From an uncultured Halomonas sp. (GTDB lineage Bacteria; Pseudomonadota; Gammaproteobacteria; Pseudomonadales; Halomonadaceae), in assembly GCF_946887195.1 (NCBI RefSeq), contig NZ_CAMPKE010000010.1, positions 62,001-126,000 on the forward strand: a DNA stretch of 64,000 nt, in the 5' to 3' direction. Of the stretch, positions 50,476-59,569 are shown in pieces; positions within the stretch are counted from its first letter, which is position 1; each line of letters opens with the position of its first letter. Position numbers and translations under genes: made by a program. The notes under the pieces were generated by a model. It made no database searches, had not been told where the DNA came from, and saw only the letters and a program-made list of their open reading frames with translations.

Positions 50476-50630
50476 ACAGCACCGTCCGGTCGCTGTAGCG
50501 CACCAAGGGCCTATCCATGAGGACCGGCTACCGCGTGCTCTCCGGGAAACAACCCGCGTTCCGATCAACGGGGCCGGCGACCGGCTGCTCGATGGAAAGC
50601 GGCATTGCCAGCGCGGGAGTCGCGCTCGGA

Positions 50631-51326
50631 TCAACCCGATTTCTCAAGTGCCGCAATCAGCGGAGCGACCACGTTCCGCACAGCCGCCGCAGCTGCTTCT
50701 CCATCCTGGCGCTCGATAGCATCCACGATCGCCTCATGGGTCGCGAGACCCGGCTCGGGCAGTTCCTTGTCCTTCAGCGCAGTCAGCGTGTTCATGCGGA
50801 CCGAGTTCGCGAAGTAGCGGTACAGCTCAGCCAGCGCGCCGTTGCCGCACATCCCGGCGATCGCGCAGTGGAAAGCCGTATCGGCCTCGGCAAAGGCCGC
50901 GCTCGATGCGTGTTGCTCCTGCTCGCCGCGGGCCTTCAACAGTCGGCGCAGCAGCCCAACGTCCGCCTTGGACCGATGCACCGCGGCCAACCTGGCCGCC
51001 TCGGTTTCCAGCATGCAGCGCAACGCGAAGTGCTCTCGCAAGCCGGAACGCCCGACACGGCGCATGACCTCGGCCGGATCGATATTGGTTCGCACGTAGG
51101 TGCCATCACCCTGGCGGACTTCCAGGACCTGGCCGTGCGAGAGCACGCGAATGGCTTCCCGCACCGTGTTGCGGCCAACCTCCAGCATCTCGGCCAGTTC
51201 CTGCTCCCTGGGGATGCGCTCGCCGACCTTCCAGGCGCCTCCCTCGATCTGGCCGCGGATCAGCTCAATCGTCGAATCGACGAGCGAACGCCGCGGCGCC
51301 TGTGGGAGTGTGAAGCGGTTATTCAT
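50631..51326 (-). CDS. FadR-subfamily GntR transcription regulator
   Basis: This 231-residue regulator has an N-terminal winged helix-turn-helix (IELIRGQIEGGAWKVGERIPREQELAEMLEVGRNTVREAIRVLS in broken form, residues 18-62) and a C-terminal FCD helical sensor domain with metal/acid-binding residues (D, H, H, H: ADTAFHCAIAG; LATHEAIVDAI). ATG 51326 starts the canonical N-terminus. The palindrome at 51391, 65 bp upstream, is a good operator candidate and would also control the divergent SnoaL-like gene. Confidence 0.85.
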   Translation of the reverse strand: MNNRFTLPQAPRRSLVDSTIELIRGQIEGGAWKVGERIPREQELAEMLEVGRNTVREAIRVLSHGQVLEVRQGDGTYVRTNIDPAEVMRRVGRSGLREHFALRCMLETEAARLAAVHRSKADVGLLRRLLKARGEQEQHASSAAFAEADTAFHCAIAGMCGNGALAELYRYFANSVRMNTLTALKDKELPEPGLATHEAIVDAIERQDGEAAAAAVRNVVAPLIAALEKSG

Positions 51327-51390
51327 CGCGGTTCTCAAATGACGTAGAGACGGGAGCCCATCGGACCTCGATTGTAGCAACTCAGGCCTT

Positions 51391-51413
51391 ATACATAGGA
51401 TGATTCTATGTAT
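51391..51413. promoter_or_regulatory. Operator-like palindrome ATACATAG-N7-CTATGTAT
   Basis: Perfect 8-bp arms separated by 7 nt (51391-51398 and 51406-51413), between the divergent GntR and SnoaL-like genes. Likely the GntR binding site. TTGACA directly follows the right arm. Confidence 0.55.
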
Positions 51414-51525
51414 TTGACAAAAGAGCAATTGCCGACGGCCTGTGCTTCGTTGCGCGCGACATGCGATTTTCCACCACGCCCGTGCGAGCGGGATTTTTTT
51501 CAACACCTTTTGGAGTATTTCGACC

Positions 51526-52068
51526 ATGAACAACATGCAGCACGCCCTGTCATTCAGGCCCCTTCGTTCTTCAGACGGCTTGCGCTGCCGTCCGGTGCAG
51601 GCTTTGGGAGCGATATTCCTCGGGCTGGTTTCACTCGCCTATAGCGTCACGTCGCAGGCGGCAGATGAGCCAGAGAACGTGAAGGTGGTCCAGCAATACC
51701 TTGACGCCTGGAATGGCGGGCGAACCGACGCGATGGAAAAAGTGCTCGATTCCAACGTCGTCTATTTCAATACCAGCAATGAAGCGTCCCGCACTGGGCC
51801 TCAAGCCATTACCGAAGTCTCGCAGTTTCTGATGAAAATCCTGCCCGACCGAAAAATGAAAATCCGTTCGCAGCCGGTTGCCTCCGGCGATGGTGTGGCG
51901 ATCGAGTGGGAATTCACCGCCACCAAGAACAGCAATGGCGGGACGTCGCCCTCCAGTTCGACCATCAGTTATTTCGGCGCGAGCTTCTTCCGTGTTTCGA
52001 ACGGAAAGATTGTCTATGCCAGCGACTACTACAACCACAACACCATGCAGAAGCAGCTTCAGCAGTAA
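51526..52068 (+). CDS. Exported SnoaL/NTF2-like protein
   Basis: This 180-residue protein has a signal peptide (LGAIFLGLVSLAYSVTSQA) and a SnoaL/NTF2-like domain: VVQQYLDAWNGGRTDAMEKVLDSNVVYFN in broken form, WEFTATK and ISYFGASFFRVSNGKIVYASDYYN in broken form. The cone-shaped fold binds small hydrophobic ligands; the substrate is unknown. ATG 51526 is preferred to an in-frame ATG at 51442 because it directly precedes the signal sequence. Probably controlled by the divergent GntR regulator. Confidence 0.75.
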   Translation: MNNMQHALSFRPLRSSDGLRCRPVQALGAIFLGLVSLAYSVTSQAADEPENVKVVQQYLDAWNGGRTDAMEKVLDSNVVYFNTSNEASRTGPQAITEVSQFLMKILPDRKMKIRSQPVASGDGVAIEWEFTATKNSNGGTSPSSSTISYFGASFFRVSNGKIVYASDYYNHNTMQKQLQQ

Positions 52069-52249
52069 CGTAAATCCGCAAACAGGAAATCACCGACATG
52101 TCCCGCTTCATCATGCACAAGCCCTCGGCGCCGCCAGCGCAGCGGTGAGGCAAGCGCTTTTCCTCAATCCAAGGTAATTGCGCTGGTGACTTGATGAATA
52201 TCTGACACGCCGGTTATCGAGCCTTGTCTCGATGAAATAGAAATCCCGA

Positions 52250-52753
52250 ATGAAACTACCAACCACGAAGCAGGAACTCCTTGACAAGGTTCGCGCCAGC
52301 CACCGAAAGCTCGGGGTAGAAGCTGCCACCATTCCCGCCAGCCACTACCGGCACACGGCCATGATCTGGCAGGAGCCGCGCCTGCATACCAACGCTGCGA
52401 TGGTCCTGGTGGACGTCATCGTCTGGAACACGATGATCCTGCAGTTCGCGCATGATCGGACGCCTGGACCTTCGGCGTCCTTTTACTCGCCGAGTGCGAT
52501 GGCGCAGCGGGCCGAGCGTCTTTCTGCCGGCTTCCAGCGCCGTTTCGCGGGCAGAGACCTTCGCGAGCTGGAAGCCATGCTCACGGAGGGACAGGACCGG
52601 GTGCTCGACTGCGTGGCGCACCATTCGAACGCCTCGCTTTTCGATCCCGCGTTGAGCCCGATGAAGACCCTCGGGCGCAAGATCCAGTTCTTCACCTCCA
52701 CCGCCTACGACGACGCGCTGTCGAGGCTGCGCCAGTGGAAGCAGGTGCTGTAG
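52250..52753 (+). CDS. ClbS/DfsB-family-like protein (DUF1706 type)
   Basis: This 167-residue protein starts MKLPTTKQELLDKVRASHRKL and ends with the ClbS/DfsB C-terminal pattern (SPMKTLGRKIQFFTSTAYDDALSRLRQWK in broken form). The middle section (about residues 25-80) does not match the family well, so it may be divergent or partly rearranged. ClbS-type proteins are four-helix bundles that protect DNA from genotoxins or have DinB-like roles. It lies after the SnoaL-like gene in the same direction; a short 16-codon frame at 52098 between them is probably not a gene. Confidence 0.5.
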   Translation: MKLPTTKQELLDKVRASHRKLGVEAATIPASHYRHTAMIWQEPRLHTNAAMVLVDVIVWNTMILQFAHDRTPGPSASFYSPSAMAQRAERLSAGFQRRFAGRDLRELEAMLTEGQDRVLDCVAHHSNASLFDPALSPMKTLGRKIQFFTSTAYDDALSRLRQWKQVL

Positions 52754-52799
52754 CGGCCGAGGCGACCCACTGCGCGGAGCGCCTCTTGCACCGCTCCGA

Positions 52800-53641
52800 T
52801 CAGACCGGAGCTGGCAGCGCCGGCTTTCGCGCGGCCTGCCACAGCAGCGGCACCAGGATCAGCGCCAGGGCCGGGAAGATCATCCAGTTGACCGCCTGCC
52901 AGCCCGAGCTGTGCAGGATCGATCCCGCGAGGAACGACACGGCCGCCGTGGCGGCGAAGACGAAGAAATCGTTCATGCCCTGCGCCTTGCTGCGCTCGGC
53001 CGGGGTGTGGCAATCGGTGACCATCGCCGTCGCGCCGATGAAGCTGAAGTTCCAGCCGATGCCCAGCAGCGCCAGCGAGCCCCAGAAGTGGGACAGGCCG
53101 AGCCCGCCCAGGGCCACCACCCCGGAGGCGGCGAGCAGCACCATGCCGACGGCGGTCACGCGCTCCTTGCCGTAGCGCACCATCAGTCGCCCGGTGAAGA
53201 AGCTCGGCCCGAACATCGCCAGCAGGTGCCACTGTATTCCTAGGGCGGCGTTGTCCACCGAATGCCCGTGGTTGACCATCGCCACCGGCGCGGCCGTCAT
53301 CACGAACGCCATCACCCCATAGGACACCACGCCCGCAGCCACGGCCAGCAGATAGCGCGGCATCGCCAAGAGCTGCAGCACCGTCCGACCGCTATCGGCG
53401 ACTGCTTCGGCCTGGGTCTGGCTCGGCGTGCGCAGCATCAGCAGGATCGGCAAGGCGATCAGCGGCAGCAGCGCCTGGCTGAGGAAGCTGCCAACGTAGG
53501 GCGTGCCCGCTACCGCATCGCGCGTGAAGATCACCAACTGCGGCCCGATGATGGCGCCCGCGAGACCGCCCACCATGACCCAGGAAATGGCCTTGGCCTT
53601 AAGCGCGTCCTCGGCGGTGACGGCGGCTGCGAAGCAGTAGC
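52800..53641 (-). pseudogene. MFS transporter, 5'-truncated copy
   Basis: The frame encodes the last two thirds of a major facilitator superfamily permease (from VTAEDALKAKAISWVMVGGLAGAIIGPQLVIF in broken form to the natural C-terminus ARKPALPAPV) but lacks the first about 120 residues. An open frame extends to 53708 with unrelated sequence. The body from 52835 to 53641 is an 807-bp direct repeat of 56368-57174, where the complementary 3'-truncated copy lies. Together the two would rebuild a complete permease of about 400 residues. Confidence 0.8.
52835..53641. repeat. 807-bp direct repeat, left copy
   Basis: Same orientation as 56368-57174 with a constant 3533-bp offset and no indels that I found. 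Bases 53066-53618 are identical by eye. About 13 differences lie in the left 230 bp and two near the right end. Confidence 0.85.
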
Positions 53642-53902
53642 CCACAGCAGGAAATCGAACTATGAAACGAATAACCCCTTTCCTTCTGGTCGCAGTACTC
53701 GGGGGCACTGAAGCAGGCCAGCGTGTCTACTCATCGCGCATGAATTGCCTGACAACCTTTCAAATTTAGAGAAGATAAATTGAAGTTCTGACGGGAATTT
53801 CTCAGTAAAAGAATCCTATCTTTCTCGTCAACAGACTGAACGGCACCCCCTGAGTTTTTATGCATATATTCAAGATCGGCAAATTCTTTAATGATTCACC
53901 AC

Positions 53903-53936
53903 AAAAAAGGCGGGAAGCCCATTGAGCGATCCCGCC
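53903..53936 (-). terminator. Rho-independent terminator after flavoprotein gene
   Basis: On the minus strand GGCGGGA/TCCCGCC (7 bp, arms at 53909-53915 and 53930-53936) followed by TTTTTT. The gap 53642-54022 is AT-rich and otherwise empty. Confidence 0.8.
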
Positions 53937-54022
53937 ATAGCAAAAAACTCAAACATGCTCACATCAGGAAACTTTACCCTGAAACGATCCCTTGAAATTT
54001 AAGCGCATAGTAATAATAAGAT

Positions 54023-55477
54023 TTAGCCATTAGCCGAATCTTCCAAAGTTGGCGCACTGCTTGCTACGTTTTTAAGCGACTCCGCCATAGTGAAGTACGG
54101 AGACCACTGTTTTGCAAGTTGGTCAACCGTAAGTCCTGCGGAGATAATATAGGTTGCAGCTGCAATAACCTCTCCAGCAGATTCGCCTACCATATGAATA
54201 CCCAGAATCCTTCCTGTCTCACGCTCGGATATCATCTTGATTATCCCTTTGTCGTGACGACTTACAATAGCACGTAGAACAAAGGAAACCGGAATTTCAC
54301 GAACATCATAGGCAATTTGGGCCGCCTCAGCCTGCATAGGAGTCATGCCGACAGCAGCCATCTCGGGCGACGTGAAAATGACGCGGGGCAAGGCGGTGTA
54401 GTCTAGGGACCGAGGCTCGTTGCCCAGAGCATTGCTCGCGGCCACGGTCCCCTGCGCACTAGCGACATACACTAATTGAGCCATACCAGTGACATCGCCC
54501 GCTGCCCAGATGCGAGGATTTGAGGTTCGCAGATGTTCGTCCACAATTATTTCGCCTCGATCGCCCCTGGACACATTGACAGCATCCAAGTTGAGTCCTT
54601 CAGTTGCCGGACGGCGCCCCGTCGCTATGAGAATCTTATGGGCGAAAATTTGCTGAGTACGTCCTTCGGCGACGACAGTTGCAAGCACCCCGCTCTCGTG
54701 TGGTACGACGTTTGTCAGATTGGCGCCAGTATGGAACATGATGCCCTCCGCTGACAGCGCCTGCTCCAGTGCCGCAGAAATCGCGGGATCCTCGAACGGT
54801 GCAATTCGAGGAGCTATCTCGACCACTTCAACCTTGCTGCCCAGTCGAGCGAACAATTGACCTTGCTCCAGACCGATCGCATTGCCGCCGACGACCAGCA
54901 TGGACTCAGGCACCTGCTCAAGGGACATGGCCGAGCCGGAAGTGAGAAAGTCCACCTCACTGAGGCCAGGAATGGAAGGAATGAATGGCGCTGCCCCACT
55001 GGCGATCAGTACCTGCTTGGCGTACACCAGGTTTGTGTTTCCGTCTGAGTCCGCGACGACGAGCGCTACGATATCTGGCTCATCTGACGCTACAAAGGTC
55101 GCCTTGCCGCGAAATACCGCAATACCTGCATCCTTGGGTGCTTGTACATGGAAAGACTGCCGGAAGTGCCCGATCATTTGATCTTTATCTCTGACAAGCA
55201 AAGACAAGTCGACAGGCCCGGCCGAGGTCGCTATACCTGGGAACTTCCCATGCGCAGCAGACATGCGAGCAGAAGCCGCCGCAAGCAACGTCTTTGAAGG
55301 AACGCATCCTACATTGAGACAGGTCCCTCCTGCCAACCCCTGTTCGATCATGGCGACTGTTTTGTCGAGCCTACGTGCTTCGTTCGCTGCGGCTCTAGCC
55401 GCCGAACCGGAACCTATCGTGACTAGATCATAGATGACGGAGGGCTGTTGTGCGGAAGCCGCTGTTGTCGTGTTCAT
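54023..55477 (-). CDS. MerA/dihydrolipoamide-dehydrogenase-like flavoprotein disulfide reductase
   Basis: This 484-residue enzyme has the FAD motif GSGSAARAAANEA (from G22), redox-active disulfide C53-C58 in GGTCLNVGCVPSK, a second NAD(P)-binding GGNAIGLEQGQ motif, ATGRRPAT and AAGDVTG. The C-terminus has YFTMAESLK as in MerA (YLTMVEGLK), but the C-terminal Cys pair of MerA and the N-terminal metal-binding domain are both absent. It probably reduces a disulfide or electrophile, not Hg(II). Much lower GC than the neighbours. Transcribed divergently from the TetR gene. Confidence 0.8.
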   Translation of the reverse strand: MNTTTAASAQQPSVIYDLVTIGSGSAARAAANEARRLDKTVAMIEQGLAGGTCLNVGCVPSKTLLAAASARMSAAHGKFPGIATSAGPVDLSLLVRDKDQMIGHFRQSFHVQAPKDAGIAVFRGKATFVASDEPDIVALVVADSDGNTNLVYAKQVLIASGAAPFIPSIPGLSEVDFLTSGSAMSLEQVPESMLVVGGNAIGLEQGQLFARLGSKVEVVEIAPRIAPFEDPAISAALEQALSAEGIMFHTGANLTNVVPHESGVLATVVAEGRTQQIFAHKILIATGRRPATEGLNLDAVNVSRGDRGEIIVDEHLRTSNPRIWAAGDVTGMAQLVYVASAQGTVAASNALGNEPRSLDYTALPRVIFTSPEMAAVGMTPMQAEAAQIAYDVREIPVSFVLRAIVSRHDKGIIKMISERETGRILGIHMVGESAGEVIAAATYIISAGLTVDQLAKQWSPYFTMAESLKNVASSAPTLEDSANG

Positions 55478-55507
55478 AAAAGAAGCCTCAAGGAAATTGC
55501 AAAGAAA

Positions 55508-55561
55508 GAGACAGATCGGTCTCCTTGAGGGATTGTAGACAACCCTGTCTCCTTGTGTCAA
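55508..55561 (-). promoter_or_regulatory. Divergent promoter with TetR-like operators
   Basis: On the minus strand TTGACA (55556-55561), 18-nt spacer, TACAAT (55532-55537). Two inverted repeats overlap it: AGACA-ACCC-TGTCT (55537-55550) between -35 and -10, and GAGAC-AGATCG-GTCTC (55508-55523) just downstream. GTCTCCTTG occurs twice as a direct repeat (55519 and 55547). Likely the TetR binding sites. Confidence 0.6.
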
Positions 55562-55587
55562 CATGTCGCGTATGAATCCTCACAACG

Positions 55588-56200
<613 letters not shown>

Positions 56201-56347
56201 ATTCATCTGTCCATACAACTCTTTGACCATCAATAAAGGTGGAACGGCAAAGTAGCTTTCCGAAGTTTCAGCAGTGGAGACAAGTCGTGTAGTGCCGGAA
56301 CGGGCCACTTATCGGCTTCCAGTCCTCGATCAATGCCCCAAGTCAAG

Positions 56348-57529
56348 TCAGTTGCAACCGTACCGCCCCTGCCACAGCAGCGGCACCAAGATCAGCGCCA
56401 AGGCCGGGAAGATCATCCAGTTGACCGCTTGCCAGCCCGAGCTGTGCAGGATCGACCCCGCGAGGAACGACACGGCCGCCGTGGCGGCGAAGACGAAGAA
56501 GTCGTTCATGCCCTGCGCCTTGCCCCGCTCGGCCGGGGTGTGGCAGTCGGTGACCATCGCCGTGGCGCCGATGAAACTCAAATTCCAGCCGATGCCCAAC
56601 AGCGCCAGCGAGCCCCAGAAGTGGGACAGGCCGAGCCCGCCCAGGGCCACCACCCCGGAGGCGGCGAGCAGCACCATGCCGACGGCGGTCACGCGCTCCT
56701 TGCCGTAGCGCACCATCAGTCGCCCGGTGAAGAAGCTCGGCCCGAACATCGCCAGCAGGTGCCACTGTATTCCTAGGGCGGCGTTGTCCACCGAATGCCC
56801 GTGGTTGACCATCGCCACCGGCGCGGCCGTCATCACGAACGCCATCACCCCATAGGACACCACGCCCGCAGCCACGGCCAGCAGATAGCGCGGCATCGCC
56901 AAGAGCTGCAGCACCGTCCGACCGCTATCGGCGACTGCTTCGGCCTGGGTCTGGCTCGGCGTGCGCAGCATCAGCAGGATCGGCAAGGCGATCAGCGGCA
57001 GCAGCGCCTGGCTGAGGAAGCTGCCAACGTAGGGCGTGCCCGCTACCGCATCGCGCGTGAAGATCACCAACTGCGGCCCGATGATGGCGCCCGCGAGACC
57101 GCCCACCATGACCCAGGAAATGGCCTTGGCCTTAAGCGCGTCCTCGGCGGTGTCGGCGGCTGCGAAGCGGTAGCTCTGCACATACGCGCCGTAGAAGCCC
57201 GCCAGGAAGGTGCCGGCGCAGAAGATCCAGAACGAGGCCAGCATGATGCCCAACGCGGCGATCAGGCCCGAGGCCACGCCGAAGCCGACCCCCACCACGT
57301 ATCCGTTGCGGCGGCCATGGCGCCGCATGATGAAGGCGGCAGGCAAGGTGCCGATGGCAAGACCCAGGCCGAACAGACTCACGGGCAAGGTGATCCAGGC
57401 CGAATTCTTGGCAAGCTGCTGGCCGACCAGCCCACCCAGCGACATCACGATGGGCGCGCTGGCGCCGCCGAGCGCCTGCGCGGCGGTGAGAACGCCGATG
57501 TTTCGGCGCGTGATGCTCTGGTCGGTCAT
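56348..57529 (-). pseudogene. MFS transporter, 3'-truncated copy
   Basis: The frame starts with a normal MFS N-terminus (MTDQSITRRNIGVLTAAQAL; transmembrane segments throughout; RRHGRRNG between helices 2 and 3) and runs for 393 residues, ending LLWQGRYGCN in unrelated sequence instead of the natural C-terminus. Missing residues are few, so some activity is possible. The region 56368-57174 repeats the copy at 52835. The export substrate is unknown; a MerR-type gene lies directly upstream and an RND operon beyond that. Confidence 0.75.
56368..57174. repeat. 807-bp direct repeat, right copy
   Basis: Right-hand partner of 52835-53641. The segment between the two copies (53642-56367) holds the flavoprotein and TetR genes and is much more AT-rich. 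Confidence 0.85.
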
Positions 57530-57574
57530 GGGCGTCTTTCTTATTCGTTTGTCTGGCCGGAAATATTACACGCA

Positions 57575-57588
57575 TGAATATATATTCA
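57575..57588. promoter_or_regulatory. Perfect palindrome TGAATATATATTCA
   Basis: 14-bp perfect palindrome between the MerR-like gene and the MFS gene, 46 bp before the MFS start. Possible regulator binding site for the MFS promoter. Confidence 0.4.
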
Positions 57589-57608
57589 GTTATATGGACA
57601 TGCGATGC

Positions 57609-57994
57609 TCACGAACCATCGCGAGCCGGTCCATCCTCGGAAGCCCCGGCGGAAGCAGCACCGTGCAGGGCCAATGCGAGCAGGTGCTCTTTCACCTGGA
57701 TCAGTTGCTCCATGCGTTCCTCAACACAGGCGAGATGGCCTTGGACAGCCTGCCTTAGCAGCTCAGGTTCCAGGAACCCCTCATGTGCCCAACCCAGTAG
57801 GCGGCGCACGTCATCCAGGCCGATTCCCGAGGCACGGTAGTTGCGAATCAGGTGAAGCCGTTCGACATGGGCCGGGCCATAGCGCCGATAGTTGTTGCGT
57901 GACCGCTCCGGGGCTTGCAACAGGCCCTCCCGCTCGTAGAACCGAATGTTCTCCGGGGGGTGCCCGTCAAGCGCGCAAGTTCACCGATCCTCAT
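57609..57994 (-). pseudogene. MerR-family regulator, frameshifted
   Basis: The N-terminus reads MRIGELARLTGTP from ATG 57994, then continues in another frame as LLQAPERSRNNYRRYGPAHVERLHLI, GIGLDDVRRLLGWAHEG and a C-terminal coiled coil. A single missing base in a G6 run (57955-57960, C6 on the coding strand) separates the two. With seven bases the frame would give TPPENIRFYEREGLLQAP, a standard MerR HTH. No metal-binding Cys pair is seen. It may be broken, phase-variable or a sequencing error. Confidence 0.75.
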
Positions 57995-58005
57995 CCGGTT
58001 CTCCG

Positions 58006-58037
58006 TGCGCAACGATGGGGAACGCCGCCGTTGCGCA
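58006..58037. repeat. Inverted repeat TGCGCAACG / CGTTGCGCA
   Basis: Perfect 9-bp arms separated by 14 nt, between the outer-membrane-factor gene and the MerR gene. It may be a terminator without a T tract or an operator. Confidence 0.5.
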
Positions 58038-58043
58038 TAGCCC

Positions 58044-59549
58044 TTATCCCGGCGACCGGGCGGATGGTTGCCCGGTGGCGCCCGATTGCACCGTGTGCTC
58101 AGTCCAGCCGCCACCCAGCGCCTTGTAGAGGTGGATGAGGTTGTTCAGCCGCGTCAGGCGCGTGCGCACCAGGGTCTGCTGCGCACCGTACTGTGTGCGT
58201 TGCGCATCGAGCAAGGTGAGGTTGTCGTCCACGCCTTCCTGGAAGCGTTGCTCGGCTAGTTGGTAGGCTTTCTGGCTAGCCGCTACCAGGAGCTGCTCCG
58301 AGCGGATCTGCTCATCAAGCGTGCGCTTGCCCGCCAAGCCGTCAGCCACCTCAGCAAAGGCCGCCTGGATAGACTTCTCGTAGTTGGCGATTTCGATCCT
58401 CTTTTGTACCTGTGCCACGTCCAGATTGGCTCGCAACGCGCCGCCGCGGAAGATGGGCAGCGTGATCTGCGGCAGGAAGCTCCAGGCCCGCGAGCCCGAA
58501 TCGAACAGGCCGTCCAGCGAAGCGCTGGCCGTGCCCGCCGAGCCCGTGAGGCTAATCGTCGGGAAGAACGCGGCCCGCGCCGCGCCGATGTTGGCGTTGG
58601 CGCCGATCAGCATCTGCTCGGCGGCGCGGATGTCCGGCCGACGCGCGAGCAGTTCGGACGGCAGGCCGCTCGGCAGGTCGGTCGGCACGATGTCGTCCGG
58701 CAGCGCCACGGCCTCGTCAAGCTGCCGGGACAGCTCCGGCGTCAGCGGCTGGCCCAGCAGCAGCACCAGCGCGTTGCGGTCCTTGGCCGCCTGCCGCGTG
58801 TAGGCGGCGCGGTTGGCCTCGGCGGTGCGCAGCGCGATCTCCGCGCGGCGCAGGTCGAGCTGCGTGGAATTTCCCGCTTCCACCAGTTGGGTGGTCAGGT
58901 CATAGGAGCGCTTCTGTGTGGCGAGGGTGTCGCTCGTCAGGCGCAGCAGTTCCTGGTCGGCGCGCAGCGTGAGGTAGGCGCTGGCCACCTCGGACACCAG
59001 GCTCATCTGCGTGGCGATGCGGGTCTCGTCGAGGGCCAGGTAGGACGCCAGCGCCCGGTCGTTGAGGCTGCGGATGCGGCCCCACAGGTCCAGCTCCCAG
59101 GCGGCCGTCACCCCGGCCACGTCGTAGCGCCGGAGCACGTCGCTTTGCCCCGTGGTACTGAGGTCGGCCGGTACGCGCTCTGACGCGCCGCGGGCGGAAA
59201 CGCCCAGGTTCGGCAGCATCTCGGCACGCTGGATACGGTACAGCGCCTGAGCCGCCTCCACGTTGAGCGCGGCTTTGTGCATGTCGCGGTTGTTCTCCAG
59301 CGAAATGCCGATCAACTGCTGCAGCAGCGGGTCGCGGAAGAAGTCCCGCCAACCGATCTCGGCCGTGATCGCGTCGTCGGGCGTCGCGGCCGCCAGTTCC
59401 ACATAGGCCGCGCCCGAGGGATAGGCCGTGTCGATCGGCGCTGCGGGCCGGTCATACTTCGGTGCCATGGAGCAGCCAGCCAGCGCCGCCGCGAGGGCGA
59501 GCGGCGCCAGCGTCCTGGCGGGTCGTGTGAATGCGAAAGATGTTTTCAT
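58044..59549 (-). CDS. Outer membrane efflux lipoprotein (NodT/OprM family)
   Basis: This 501-residue protein has a lipobox (AAALAGCSMAPKYDRP) and two OEP repeats (with LDLRRAEIALRTAEANRAAYTRQ and LDVAQVQKRIEIANYEKSIQAAFAEVADGLA in broken form), plus the NodT signature AELARRPDIRAAEQ-like segment (LLARRPDIRAAEQMLIGANANIGAARAAFFP in broken form). It forms the outer-membrane channel of the RND pump. ATG 59549 is chosen as the start because it precedes the signal peptide. It is the third gene of the mfp-rnd-omf operon, 20 nt after the pump gene. Confidence 0.92.
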   Translation of the reverse strand: MKTSFAFTRPARTLAPLALAAALAGCSMAPKYDRPAAPIDTAYPSGAAYVELAAATPDDAITAEIGWRDFFRDPLLQQLIGISLENNRDMHKAALNVEAAQALYRIQRAEMLPNLGVSARGASERVPADLSTTGQSDVLRRYDVAGVTAAWELDLWGRIRSLNDRALASYLALDETRIATQMSLVSEVASAYLTLRADQELLRLTSDTLATQKRSYDLTTQLVEAGNSTQLDLRRAEIALRTAEANRAAYTRQAAKDRNALVLLLGQPLTPELSRQLDEAVALPDDIVPTDLPSGLPSELLARRPDIRAAEQMLIGANANIGAARAAFFPTISLTGSAGTASASLDGLFDSGSRAWSFLPQITLPIFRGGALRANLDVAQVQKRIEIANYEKSIQAAFAEVADGLAGKRTLDEQIRSEQLLVAASQKAYQLAEQRFQEGVDDNLTLLDAQRTQYGAQQTLVRTRLTRLNNLIHLYKALGGGWTEHTVQSGATGQPSARSPG

Positions 59550-59569
59550 GTCGTATGTCCTCCTGGCCG

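Noticed and set aside
52098..52148. 16-codon frame starting MSRFIMHKPSAPP
   Set aside because: It has an AGGAAA-like RBS but is too short to support; perhaps a remnant of a lost gene.
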